Part shown: one piece after another, positions 8,524 to 21,465 of the stretch
How the letters are laid out: each line of letters opens with the position of its first letter
Position numbering within the stretch: the first letter of the stretch is position 1
Made by a program: the position numbers and the translations under genes
DNA from: Pseudonocardiales bacterium
GTDB lineage: Bacteria; Actinomycetota; Actinomycetes; Mycobacteriales; QHCD01
Reading direction: 5' to 3'
DNA: 64,000 nt
NCBI GenBank assembly: GCA_003244255.1
Contig: QHCD01000012.1
Span: forward strand, 1 to 64,000
The notes under the pieces: model-generated
What the model was told of the DNA's origin: nothing
The model's input: only the letters and a program-made list of their open reading frames with translations
Database searches by the model: none

Positions 8524-8542
8524 TTATCCACATTGTGGATGA
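8524..8542. promoter_or_regulatory. Palindromic pair of DnaA-box-like sequences
   Basis: TTATCCACA at 8524-8532 is identical to the classical DnaA-box consensus. It is followed at once by TTGTGGATGA, which reads on the other strand as a near-box TCATCCACA. The two form an inverted repeat (ATCCACA, one base, TGTGGAT), too tight to fold as a terminator hairpin. It lies in the 96-bp gap between the convergent crgA and rhomboid genes, about 14 kb from oriC. DnaA binding is inferred from the sequence match only. Confidence 0.5.
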
Positions 8543-8565
8543 GCCACCACGCTGGATGAGCGGGC

Positions 8566-9432
8566 TTAGCGCAGCACGCCGGCCCGGTAGACCGTCAACG
8601 CGGCCAGCACCCCGAGGATCAACCCCACCCCGAGGATCTGGTACTGCAGCCGCTGCGCCTTCGGGGCGTACATCAGGACGGCGGCGCACAGCCCGCCGGC
8701 AACCAGACCGCCCAGGTGCCCGAGCCAGGAGATGTCCGGTATCCGGAACGTGATGTAGATGTTGATTACGATCGTCGGCAGCAGCGCCCGCATGTCCAGG
8801 CCGAGCTTGCGGCAGACGACGATGAGCGCGCCGAAGAGACCCACGATGGCGCCCGAAGCGCCGGCGACGTTGTTGATCGGGTTGCCGAACACGAACACGG
8901 CCACCGCTCCGCCGAGCGCGCCGACCAGGTAGATCGCGGTGTAGCGCGCGGCCCCGAACAGCCTCTCCAGCGGCGGCCCGAGCAGTGCCAGCGACACCAT
9001 GTTCAGCACCAGGTGCACGAGCCCGAAGTGCAGGAAGGCCGAGCCCAGGAACCGCCAGTACTCCTGGTGCTCGGCCACGATGATCGGGCTGAGTACCAGC
9101 CGGCTGAACAGCCGGGAGGCGTAGTTGTGCTGCACGCCGCCGGGCGAGGTGACGGCGGTAATGACGAAGACTGCGACGTTCAGCGCGCCCAGCACGAGCG
9201 TGACCAGGCCGGCCCGTTCGGCGATCTGGCCGCCGTAGGGCAGTGTCGGCGCCCGGGCGGCGCCCTTGGCGACGCAGTCGGGGCACTGGAAACCGACCGG
9301 CGCCGAACGCAGGCAGTCCGGGCAGATCGGGCGTTCGCAGCGAACGCAGCTGACGGCCGTTTCGCGGTCGGGGTGGCGGTAGCAGCGCGGTGAGATGTTC
9401 CACTCGTTCGCTGCCGCGGGCTGCGGGTTCAT
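8566..9432 (-). CDS. Rhomboid family intramembrane serine protease with N-terminal zinc ribbon
   Basis: Protein of 288 residues. The first 55 residues hold five cysteines in CYRH, CVRC, CPDC and CPDC-like spacing, a B-box/zinc-ribbon type module common in actinobacterial rhomboids. The membrane domain has about six helices. The rhomboid dyad is present: S193 in GASGAIVG and H239 in GHLGG; H135, H140 and N144 sit in the conserved helix 2 region. Such enzymes cleave substrates within the membrane. Next to ppiA and crgA, this is a usual place for the gene. Physiological substrates cannot be read from the sequence. Confidence 0.93.
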   Translation of the reverse strand: MNPQPAAANEWNISPRCYRHPDRETAVSCVRCERPICPDCLRSAPVGFQCPDCVAKGAARAPTLPYGGQIAERAGLVTLVLGALNVAVFVITAVTSPGGVQHNYASRLFSRLVLSPIIVAEHQEYWRFLGSAFLHFGLVHLVLNMVSLALLGPPLERLFGAARYTAIYLVGALGGAVAVFVFGNPINNVAGASGAIVGLFGALIVVCRKLGLDMRALLPTIVINIYITFRIPDISWLGHLGGLVAGGLCAAVLMYAPKAQRLQYQILGVGLILGVLAALTVYRAGVLR

Positions 9433-9474
9433 CCCGCAGCCCGCAGGTGTCGAGGCCGGTGATTCGCCGGCGGA

Positions 9475-10017
9475 TCAGCCGGCCGGCTCACGGCGTTCGA
9501 TGCTGACCGAATCGACGGTGACGTCGGTCGCGGGCCGGTCATTGCGCCCGGTGGGTGCCGCCGCGATGGCGTCGACGACGGCCCGGCTCTCGTCGTCGGC
9601 CACCTCGCCGAAGATGGTGTGCTTACCGGTGAGCCAGGCGCTCGGGGCGACGGTGATGAAGAACTGCGAGCCGTTGGTGCCCGGGCCGGCGTTGGCCATC
9701 GCGAGCAGGTACGGCCGGTCGAACGCGAGATCGGGATGGATCTCGTCGCCGAACTTGTATCCGGGACCGCCGGTGCCGTTCCCGAGCGGGTCACCGCCCT
9801 GGATCATGAAGCCCTTGATCACGCGGTGGAAGACCGTGCCGTCGTAGAGCCGGCCGGTGGTCTTCGTCCGGGTCGTCGGGTCGGTCCACTCCCGCTCGCC
9901 CTCGGCGAGTTCGGTGAAGTTCCGCACGGTCTTGGGCGTGTGGTCACCGAACAGCCGGAGCCTGATCTCACCCGCGCTCGTGTGCAACGTTGCGAGCTGC
10001 TCGATAGCCACCGGCAT
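9475..10017 (-). CDS. ppiA: Cyclophilin-type peptidyl-prolyl cis-trans isomerase
   Basis: Single-domain cytoplasmic cyclophilin of 180 residues that accelerates proline isomerisation during folding. The signature region FHRVIKGFMIQGGDPLGNGT and the GTNGSQFFIT strand are intact, including the catalytic Arg and the Phe/Gln/Phe substrate pocket residues. The ATG at 10017 was chosen because AGAGAGGA lies at the right distance upstream and the encoded start MPVAIEQLATLHTSAGEIRL matches the family; upstream frame sequence is not family-like. The gene is divergent from the CwsA-like gene, as ppiA is from cwsA in mycobacteria. Confidence 0.94.
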   Translation of the reverse strand: MPVAIEQLATLHTSAGEIRLRLFGDHTPKTVRNFTELAEGEREWTDPTTRTKTTGRLYDGTVFHRVIKGFMIQGGDPLGNGTGGPGYKFGDEIHPDLAFDRPYLLAMANAGPGTNGSQFFITVAPSAWLTGKHTIFGEVADDESRAVVDAIAAAPTGRNDRPATDVTVDSVSIERREPAG

Positions 10018-10374
10018 CGATTCCTCTCTCATCTGCGCGACGGACCGATGCCCGTACTGGGGATCGCGCTGGGGATACGGTGTCGGATGACGGCCGCATC
10101 CCGCGAATCGTCTCATGCACGACGACGGTGGTACCTCGCGCCGTGGAGCGGCCCCGTAGAGATCGACGCAGCCGGCGCCGAGCGACGCGTAGGCACTTCT
10201 CGAAGAGGGTACGCACTTGACTCGGACCCATTCGAGTACCGTCGCCCGCTGGATTCGGCTACGGCGACGGCATCGGTGGCTGCGCCGTCACCGGCGGCGA
10301 TAGAGTCGGCGTTCCGCCGGGCAGCGAACCCGCGGTGCGGCAGGGATCGATGGCGCGATCAAGGAGGCAGCAGG
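10018..10374. other. Divergent intergenic region, ppiA / CwsA-like gene
   Basis: 357 bp without a supported gene. It must hold the promoters for both divergent genes. A TTGACT at 10216-10221 could be a -35 element for the rightward gene, but no convincing -10 lies at the right spacing. The AAGGAGG at 10361-10367 is the ribosome site of the rightward gene. No repeat or RNA gene is visible. Confidence 0.4.
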
Positions 10375-11052
10375 ATGAGGAAGTCCGGCCTGAGGCGGCG
10401 CGTGCGACCGGTGGCCCGCAACGTCGGCGGTACGGCCAGCGATCTTGCATCCAACGTGCGCAACCGGGCCGCGCCAGCGGCGTCGTCAGCCGCGTCCTCG
10501 GTGGTCGAGACGGTGCGGGGTCGTGCGTTGCCGGCCGCCGCGGCCCTTGTCGACGCCGCCCGCGAGAAGGCGGTACCGGCGCTCGAGGCCGCGAAGGACC
10601 GCGCAGCTCCGGTGGTGGGATCGGCCCGGGACCGTGCTGTGCCCGTCCTCGAGGCGGCTCGGGACCGCGCAGCTCCGGTCGCCGGTGCGGTACGCCGCCG
10701 AGCGGCGCCGCCCGCAAGCGCCGCCGCCGAGACGGTGCGCCACCATGCCGGTGACCTGGCGCATGAGATCGCCCGGAGCGCGGCGCTGGGCGCGCACCAG
10801 GTCGACCGGAGGGTCGATCGCAAGGAGGCGAAGCGGCGCATGAAGGCGATCGCGCGCGCGGCCCAGGGCAAGAAGGCTCGCCGCTGGCCGTTTGTGCTCG
10901 GCGGGGTCGTCGTCGGCGTCGGCGCGACGCTCGCGGGCGTCGCGAGCGGTCTGGTCCGCCGCGACGACGACTCGCTGATTGCGCTGGGCCGGCCCAGGGA
11001 GGACAACCACGGGCGCTGGGATTCCGCGGAGGCCGACGCCGCCGACCGGTGA
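10375..11052 (+). CDS. Ala/Arg-rich protein with C-terminal membrane helix; candidate CwsA homologue
   Basis: Protein of 225 residues. The N-terminal 140 residues are Ala/Arg-rich with repeated elements of the form ARDRAVPVLEAARDRAAPV, likely helical. A basic stretch KEAKRRMKAIARAAQGKKARR precedes one transmembrane helix at about 169-190 and a short RRDDDS-type tail. The ATG at 10375 has AAGGAGG eight bases upstream. Mycobacterial CwsA (Rv0008c), a division and polarity protein, has the same plan: helical N-part, basic motif, one C-terminal helix followed by paired arginines, and it is also divergent from ppiA and near gyrA. Position and architecture suggest the same family; overall identity looks low, so the call is tentative. 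Confidence 0.6.
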   Translation: MRKSGLRRRVRPVARNVGGTASDLASNVRNRAAPAASSAASSVVETVRGRALPAAAALVDAAREKAVPALEAAKDRAAPVVGSARDRAVPVLEAARDRAAPVAGAVRRRAAPPASAAAETVRHHAGDLAHEIARSAALGAHQVDRRVDRKEAKRRMKAIARAAQGKKARRWPFVLGGVVVGVGATLAGVASGLVRRDDDSLIALGRPREDNHGRWDSAEADAADR

Positions 11053-11103
11053 CGCCGCCGACCAGCCGTCGGTACGACGACCCGAGTCCGCGGTGCGGCC
11101 CGG

Positions 11104-11706
11104 TCAGAGGCCGATCAGGCTCTGCCGGGCCAGTTCGGTGGCCTCGAGCGAGCTCTGCTGGTTGATGACGATGACGACGACGAGCGTGCCCCGGCTGACC
11201 GCGAGCAGCGCGCCACCGTTGGTTATCCGCACGGCACCGCCGTCAGCGAGCCGCACCGGGTTCGCCGGTCTGCCGACGGCCGTGAGTACAGCCGGCCGCG
11301 CGAGCGCCGCGGTCGCAACGTGCACAGCCGTGACCTGCGCGGCGACGCCGCCGTCGGGTCGGTAGAACGTGCATTTCGGCGGTGCCGCCGAGGTAGCCGT
11401 CGTGCGGGCGAGGTGCTGGCCGATGCTGTCCATCACGAACGGCGTGGGCAGGTACGGACACGCGGCATCCCGCACCGTCGTCCCGGTCGGTGTCGGCAAC
11501 GCCACGCTGGTCGGCGCACTCCCGGTTCGCGATGTCGCCGGCGTCGTCACTGCGGACGGCGTCGTCACCGGCGGGCTTCCCGGCGTCGTCACCGCGGACG
11601 AGGGCGTCACCGCGGACGACGGCGGACTAGCGGCATCGGAGGACGGCGGCGCGGGCGGCGAACGGTGACAGCCGGACACCGCGACCATCAGCGCGGCAGT
11701 GAGCAC
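11104..11706 (-). CDS. Putative secreted lipoprotein, DUF2020-like
   Basis: Protein of 200 residues. The N-terminus is a lipoprotein signal: a hydrophobic run followed by VAVSGC, with Cys13 as the probable lipidated residue. A Pro/Ser/Thr-rich spacer (14-72) follows. The folded part starts at CPYLPTPFVMDSIGQ and has a second Cys in KCTFYRPDGG, a pattern similar to DUF2020 proteins of Corynebacterium and Mycobacterium, which start with CPYL and have a C-F-Y motif. Function is unknown. The start codon was accepted because it gives a complete lipobox; it lies on the strand opposite the CwsA-like gene and is followed closely upstream by the Lsr2-like gene. Confidence 0.7.
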   Translation of the reverse strand: MLTAALMVAVSGCHRSPPAPPSSDAASPPSSAVTPSSAVTTPGSPPVTTPSAVTTPATSRTGSAPTSVALPTPTGTTVRDAACPYLPTPFVMDSIGQHLARTTATSAAPPKCTFYRPDGGVAAQVTAVHVATAALARPAVLTAVGRPANPVRLADGGAVRITNGGALLAVSRGTLVVVIVINQQSSLEATELARQSLIGL

Positions 11707-11725
11707 CGCCCCGGTAGCGAGACGG

Positions 11726-12124
11726 TCAGGACGCCGTAGCCGTGTAGCCGTCGAGAATCTCCTTCGAGAGCCGGCCTCTGTCCTTTACCTCGAAGCCATT
11801 CTCGCGGGCCCAAGCGCGGACCACATCTGGCGAGGGCCCGGCGAGACCCCGGCGGCGGGGAGTGGCACGGGTGCGCGTGGACTTGCGGGCGCGCGCCGCC
11901 TGCGTCGCCTTGCGCGGTCGCCGGGTTGCGCGGGTCGCTGGTCCGCGTCGTGCCGTGGTCGGCAGCAGGCCCGCCAGTGCAACGTTCAAGGCGTCCAGGT
12001 GTTCCTGGCATACGTCGACCTGTGCGGTGCGACCGCCGGTCTCGACCCGCACTTGCGCGATCGCGGGTACGAACCTTCCTTCGCGGTCGTCGATATCGCA
12101 GACACTCACAGCCCGCTTGGCCAC
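11726..12124 (-). CDS. Lsr2-like nucleoid-associated protein
   Basis: Protein of 132 residues. The C-terminal part RAWARENGFEVKDRGRLSKE matches the Lsr2 DNA-binding domain, which inserts an RGR-type hook into the minor groove of AT-rich DNA; here the hook is DRGR. A basic linker rich in Arg/Thr/Lys (62-96) precedes it. The N-terminal domain keeps the strand pattern of the Lsr2 dimerisation region but carries two cysteines, VSVCDIDD and VDVCQEH, absent from classical Lsr2. The GTG at 12124 follows GAGGAG at good spacing. The protein probably silences or compacts DNA. It may be a paralogue of a main Lsr2 encoded elsewhere. Confidence 0.85.
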   Translation of the reverse strand: MAKRAVSVCDIDDREGRFVPAIAQVRVETGGRTAQVDVCQEHLDALNVALAGLLPTTARRGPATRATRRPRKATQAARARKSTRTRATPRRRGLAGPSPDVVRAWARENGFEVKDRGRLSKEILDGYTATAS

Positions 12125-12608
12125 GGTTGGATCTCCTCTTCGGCTTGACAACGGAATTTCTGTTAGCGGGTCATCGCCGGCGGTGGCGATGTGCGTTGGC
12201 GACCACTTGGTCAGACGATCGGGCGTTCGTTCGTCGGATGCGATTGTGCCAGTTCGGGCAGCGCTAGTCCACGAGCCGAGCCGGAACATATGAACCATAC
12301 CAATAGCCAGCGCGAGCCTCTGCCGGCCGCGTTCGTGTCTTCGATGGGACATGCGCTGGCCATGGACTCTGCACCAGTGGTGCTGCTAAAGGGATGTGAG
12401 CCGGTCCTAACGAGGTGGACATGCCACTGCCCAGGCGCGGCCGGTCCTATTCGATTCGAGCAATACCGGGAATTCGCCCGACGAGAGCGCTGCGCTGACG
12501 GCGGAGTGAATGCCGCCGTCATCCCTGGCCGGAGGCGCGTCTCGTGCGCTCTGACGTTCGAGCTTCATCGCGGCGTTCAGGAGATAGTACAACCACGGCG
12601 GGACGCGG
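12125..12608. other. Intergenic region upstream of the Lsr2-like gene
   Basis: 484 bp with no gene that can be supported. Short open frames on both strands lack family resemblance, and one runs into the antisense of tRNA-Ala. The base composition looks a little less GC-rich than the neighbouring genes. It must contain the promoter of the Lsr2-like gene and the 3' flank of tRNA-Ala. Confidence 0.4.
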
Positions 12609-12681
12609 TGGAGACGAAGGGACTCGAACCCTCAACCCCCGCCTTGCAAAGGCGGTGCTCTGCCAGTTGAGCTACGTCCCC
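12609..12681 (-). tRNA. tRNA-Ala (anticodon TGC)
   Basis: On the minus strand the sequence folds into a full cloverleaf of 73 bases. The acceptor stem GGGGACG pairs with CGTCTCC (one G-T pair), discriminator A. The D-arm is GCTCAACTGGCAGAGC. The anticodon loop is TTTGCAA with anticodon TGC, inside the stem CCGCC/GGCGG. The T-arm has GGTTCGAGTCC. CCA is not encoded. Pairing with tRNA-Ile beside gyrA is the usual actinomycete arrangement. Confidence 0.97.
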
Positions 12682-12706
12682 GGGCCAGGCTGGAGGCGGT
12701 AGGGGA

Positions 12707-12829
12707 TCAGCGTCCGTCGGTCGACGTCGCCTCGCGCCAGAGGTCTGCCTCCGAGCGTGCGGCCCGCCGCTTGCGCGCTGCCCGCGCGCCGGCTCCGGCC
12801 GCGATCAATAACACGATCAGCTTCTTCAT
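12707..12829 (-). CDS. DLW-39 family small protein
   Basis: A 40-residue protein beginning MKKLIVLLIAAGAGA, then a basic ARKRRAARSEA segment, and ending DLWREATSTDGR. The DLW-(K/R)EATS ending defines the DLW-39 family of small actinobacterial proteins found next to the tRNA-Ile/tRNA-Ala pair by gyrA. The ATG follows AAGGAGTCGCCC, a strong ribosome site. The hydrophobic N-terminus suggests membrane association. The function of the family is unknown. It lies between the two tRNA genes on the same strand. Confidence 0.88.
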   Translation of the reverse strand: MKKLIVLLIAAGAGARAARKRRAARSEADLWREATSTDGR

Positions 12830-12874
12830 GGGCGACTCCTTCGGCGGAAATCCTGACTGGCGAAACACTCGCTG

Positions 12875-12948
12875 TGGGCCTGGGAGGACTTGAACCTCCG
12901 GCCTCATCCTTATCAGGGATGCGCTCTAACCGACTGAGCTACAGGCCC
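12875..12948 (-). tRNA. tRNA-Ile (anticodon GAT)
   Basis: Minus-strand cloverleaf of 74 bases. Acceptor stem GGGCCTG pairs with CAGGCCC, discriminator A. D-arm GCTCAGTCGGTTAGAGC. Anticodon loop CTGATAA gives anticodon GAT within the stem CATCC/GGATG. T-arm carries GGTTCAAGTCC. CCA is not encoded. Confidence 0.97.
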
Positions 12949-13068
12949 ATGCGCGGACCAACGCCTCGACCGTCGCAGCGTGAGACGTTACCGCACACCT
13001 GCAGGTTCGCCGTACCCAGATCCACTTGCGTCTACCCGAACCCGGTGGGATTCACCGGGCCCAAGCCG

Positions 13069-13824
13069 TTAGTCGTGCTCGGACAGGGTCACCTCGAGGC
13101 CACCGACCATGTCGGCACACAGGTTGTAGATGAACGACCCGATCGTGGCGAGCGCAGTGAACAGCACGACGTTGACGACGCCCACCACGGCGGCGGCGCC
13201 GAGCACGATCTGCGGCGTGATGATCCGGACCGAGCTGCCGTTGATCTCATCCACGGTCTTGTTCAGCTTGCCGAAGACACCCATCCCGTCCAGGACGCCG
13301 TACAGCAAGCCGACGGCAACCATCCACACGACGAACAGGGCGATGGCGAGAACCAGGGAGAACTTCAGCATCGACCACGGATCGATGTTGCGCAGCTGCA
13401 GCCGTGCGCGGCGCGGCGCGCGAGGCGGCCGCGTCCCTACCGTCGAGGGCGCCGCCCGCCGCGGAGCACCGCTCGCCGGATCGGCGGCCGCGACCGCCGG
13501 CTGCCCGTGCCGACGGGACGCTGGCACCGTCGACACCGCGCCGCCCTCTGCACCGGTCGGTTCCCGGCCGCCGGCCTTGGCGGATTGCTCCGGCGTGGCG
13601 CGAGGGTGCCGATTCCACCATGCAGTCTCATGGGCAGTCTCATGGGCAGTCTCATGGGCAGTCTCGTGGGCGCCACCCTGCGACGCCCGCTCACGGGGGA
13701 TGCCCTCCGCGGACCCGGTCTCGCCGACCGTTCCGTGCGCTGCCGGACCAATCTGCTCAGGCGGCGGCGGATCCGACGGGACGACCCGTCCGGCGGCCAG
13801 CCCGCTGTTGCGGGGATTGGTCAC
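13069..13824 (-). CDS. DUF3566 membrane protein encoded next to gyrA
   Basis: Protein of 251 residues. The first 145 are Pro/Ala/Thr-rich and probably disordered, with four tandem HETA units. The C-terminal 105 residues form the DUF3566 domain: a motif RLQLRNIDPWSMLKFSLVLA leads into two transmembrane helices separated by the FGKLNKTVDEI loop, ending in VGGLEVTLSE. The GTG at 13824 has GGAGG six bases upstream. The family is encoded directly after gyrA across actinomycetes (Rv0007 in M. tuberculosis). Its role is not known; conserved placement and membrane topology suggest an envelope or division link. Confidence 0.9.
   Translation of the reverse strand: MTNPRNSGLAAGRVVPSDPPPPEQIGPAAHGTVGETGSAEGIPRERASQGGAHETAHETAHETAHETAWWNRHPRATPEQSAKAGGREPTGAEGGAVSTVPASRRHGQPAVAAADPASGAPRRAAPSTVGTRPPRAPRRARLQLRNIDPWSMLKFSLVLAIALFVVWMVAVGLLYGVLDGMGVFGKLNKTVDEINGSSVRIITPQIVLGAAAVVGVVNVVLFTALATIGSFIYNLCADMVGGLEVTLSEHD
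13622..13669 (-). repeat. Four 12-bp tandem repeats in the DUF3566 gene
   Basis: Four units of GCAGTCTCATGG (the last with one change) encode repeated HETA in the disordered N-terminal part of the protein. All copies are in frame, so copy-number change would alter only linker length. Confidence 0.9.
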
Positions 13825-13926
13825 GACACCTCCCTATCGGGCCAGCCTGGGGCACCGACGGCACCCGGCTGGCGCGGCGGCATGCTCGCTCCGGGCGTGT
13901 GGTCACCGGAGGCGATCATCGGGCGA

Positions 13927-16428
<2,502 letters not shown>

Positions 16429-16459
16429 GGTCTACCTTCCACTGATCGGCGGAGCCTGC

Positions 16460-19348
<2,889 letters not shown>

Positions 19349-19359
<11 letters not shown>

Positions 19360-20449
19360 GATCCACTTTCCCGGCGGCGACTTCGAATCGGACGCCCCGC
19401 AGCAGCGCCGGCACGTCGTCGCTCACGGCGGCCGTCACCAAGGTCTGCGTCGCCGCCGCGGCCAGCTCCGCGAGCCGGTCGCGCCGGGCGGTGTCGAGCT
19501 CGGCGAACACGTCGTCGAGCATCAACACCGGTTCGACGCCGTCGCTGCGCAGCAGGTCGTAGGAGGCGAGCCGTAGCGCGAGGGCCATCGACCACGACTC
19601 GCCGTGGCTCGCATACCCGCGGGACGGCAGATCGCCGATCGAGAGCGCCAGATCGTCTCGGTGCGGGCCGACCAGCGTCACGCCGCGCTCGAGTTCGCGC
19701 GCCCGCGCGGCAGCCAGCGCACCGGCGAGCGCGTGCGCCGGATCCACGCCGGTGAGTTCCAGCGCGGTCTCGTACGCGACCCGCGCCGGGCCATCCTGCC
19801 CTGACACCCGGTCGTAGGCCGCCCGAACGTAGGGCGCCAGCGCGTCGGTGAGCGCCAGCCGCCCCGCCACGAGCTCGGCGCCGTACTGCACCAGGTGCCC
19901 GTCCCAAACGTCGAGCGTGGACAGGTCCGCCCCGCGTCGGGTGCCGGCCGACCTCAGCAGGGCGTTGCGCTGCCGGAGCACCCGGTCGTAGTCGGCCTTG
20001 ACGCCGGCGTAGCGAGGCGCCCGCGCCACCAGGACCTCGTCGATGAACCGGCGGCGCTCACTCGGGTCCCCGCGCACGATCGCCAGATCCTCCGGCGCGA
20101 ACAGCACCGCCCGCAACGCGCCGAGCACATCACGCACCTTGGCCACCGGCACCCGGTTCAGCCGGGCTCGATTCGCGCGCCCGGCCGTGATCTCCAGTTC
20201 CACCAGCAGTTCCCGGCCGTCGTGACCGAGCGCGGCCCGGATGACCGCCCGCTCCGCGCCGTGGCGGATCAGCGGTGCGGTCGACGCGACCCGGTGACTG
20301 CCGAGGGTCGCGACGTAGAACAGCGCCTCGAGCAGGTTGGTCTTTCCCTGTCCGTTGGCGCCGACGAAGACGGTCGCGCCCGGTTCCAGCGCCACCTCGG
20401 CGGCCGGGTAGTTGCGGAAGTCGGCCAGCGACAGCGCCCGGACGTACAC
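19349..20449 (-). CDS. recF: DNA repair and recombination protein RecF
   Basis: SMC-like ATPase of 366 residues that acts with RecO and RecR to load RecA on gapped DNA. Walker A is GANGQGKTN (30-38), the signature motif is around [11 protein letters not shown], and Walker B is [13 protein letters not shown], all intact. The N-terminus [20 protein letters not shown] is typical. GTG start. The gene lies between gnd and the DciA-like gene in the dnaN-gnd-recF order seen in many actinomycetes. Confidence 0.96.
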
Positions 20450-20482
20450 GCCGTCGCAACGATCCGTCGGACCTGGCGAGGA

Positions 20483-21388
20483 TCAGGCGATCGGGATGTC
20501 GGCGCCGGCGCCGGCCCGGCCCACCGGGTGGCCGCCGAACTGGTTGCGCAGGGCCGCGACGACCCGCATCGCCGGCGAGTCCTGCTGCCGGGAGTTGAAC
20601 CGGGCGAACAGCGCCGAGCTGATCACCGGCAGCGGCACGGCGTTGTCGATCGCTGCCTCGACCGTCCACCGGCCCTCGCCCGAGTCCTGCGCGTACCCGC
20701 GCAGCTGGGACAGATCCGGGTCGGCGTCCAGGGCGCGGACCAGCAGGTCGAGCAGCCACGAGCGGATCACGGTTCCCTGCGTCCAGCTCCTGATGGCATC
20801 CGGAACGTTGTGCACGAGCGGTGACGCCGCGAGCAGCTCGTAGCCTTCTCCGTAGGCCTGCATGAGGCCGTACTCGATGCCGTTGTGCACCATTTTCACG
20901 AAGTGCCCGGCACCGACCGGCCCGGCGTGCACGAAACCGGCGTCGCCCTCGGGTTTGAGGGTGTCGAACGCCGGCTGCACGAGCGCCACATGTGCATCAG
21001 CGCCGCCGCACATCAGTGCATAGCCCTCGGTCCGGCCCCACACGCCGCCGGAGACGCCGCAGTCGACGAACCCGATCCCCTTCTTCGCAAGCTCGTCGGC
21101 GTGCGTCTGGTCGTCGGTGTACTTGCTGTTGCCGCCGTCGACGATCACATCACCGGAGTCGAGCAGCTCACCGAGCCTCGCGACCGTCTGGCTCGTCGGT
21201 TCACCGGCGGGAACCATGACCCACACCACCCGCGGCGCGGCCAGCGCCTCGACGAGTTCGGTAAGGCTCGCGACGTCGCGCATTGAGTCCTCGGCCCGGT
21301 CATAGCCGACGACGACGTGACCGCCCTGGCGGAGCCGCTCGGCCATGTTGGCGCCCATCTTGCCCAAGCCGATCAGTCCAAGCTTCAC
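20483..21388 (-). CDS. gnd: 6-phosphogluconate dehydrogenase, decarboxylating, short form
   Basis: Enzyme of 301 residues, oxidising 6-phosphogluconate to ribulose 5-phosphate in the pentose phosphate pathway. The dinucleotide-binding start is GLIGLGKMGANMAERL. Substrate-binding motifs are IVDGGNSKYTDD, DCGVSGGVWG and HFVKMVHNGIEYG, with the catalytic Lys in VKMVHNG. It is the short form (about 300 residues, versus 470 in E. coli) that actinomycetes carry between dnaN and recF. It starts with GTG 77 bp after dnaN. Cofactor choice cannot be decided with certainty from the visible motif. Confidence 0.95.
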   Translation of the reverse strand: MKLGLIGLGKMGANMAERLRQGGHVVVGYDRAEDSMRDVASLTELVEALAAPRVVWVMVPAGEPTSQTVARLGELLDSGDVIVDGGNSKYTDDQTHADELAKKGIGFVDCGVSGGVWGRTEGYALMCGGADAHVALVQPAFDTLKPEGDAGFVHAGPVGAGHFVKMVHNGIEYGLMQAYGEGYELLAASPLVHNVPDAIRSWTQGTVIRSWLLDLLVRALDADPDLSQLRGYAQDSGEGRWTVEAAIDNAVPLPVISSALFARFNSRQQDSPAMRVVAALRNQFGGHPVGRAGAGADIPIA

Positions 21389-21465
21389 GTTGCCTCCGCC
21401 CAGTCATAGCACCGCGGCAGCGGTTCCGCGGTGCGTTCTTCCGCTAGCTCGATAGGTGTGCCCGC

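Noticed and set aside
8524-8542. Intrinsic terminator between crgA and the rhomboid gene
   Set aside because: The inverted halves are separated by a single base, so an RNA hairpin cannot form well, and there is no T-run.
12191-12670. 159-codon frame running into the tRNA-Ala antisense
   Set aside because: The end is tRNA antisense, a well-known source of false proteins; no homology features in the rest.
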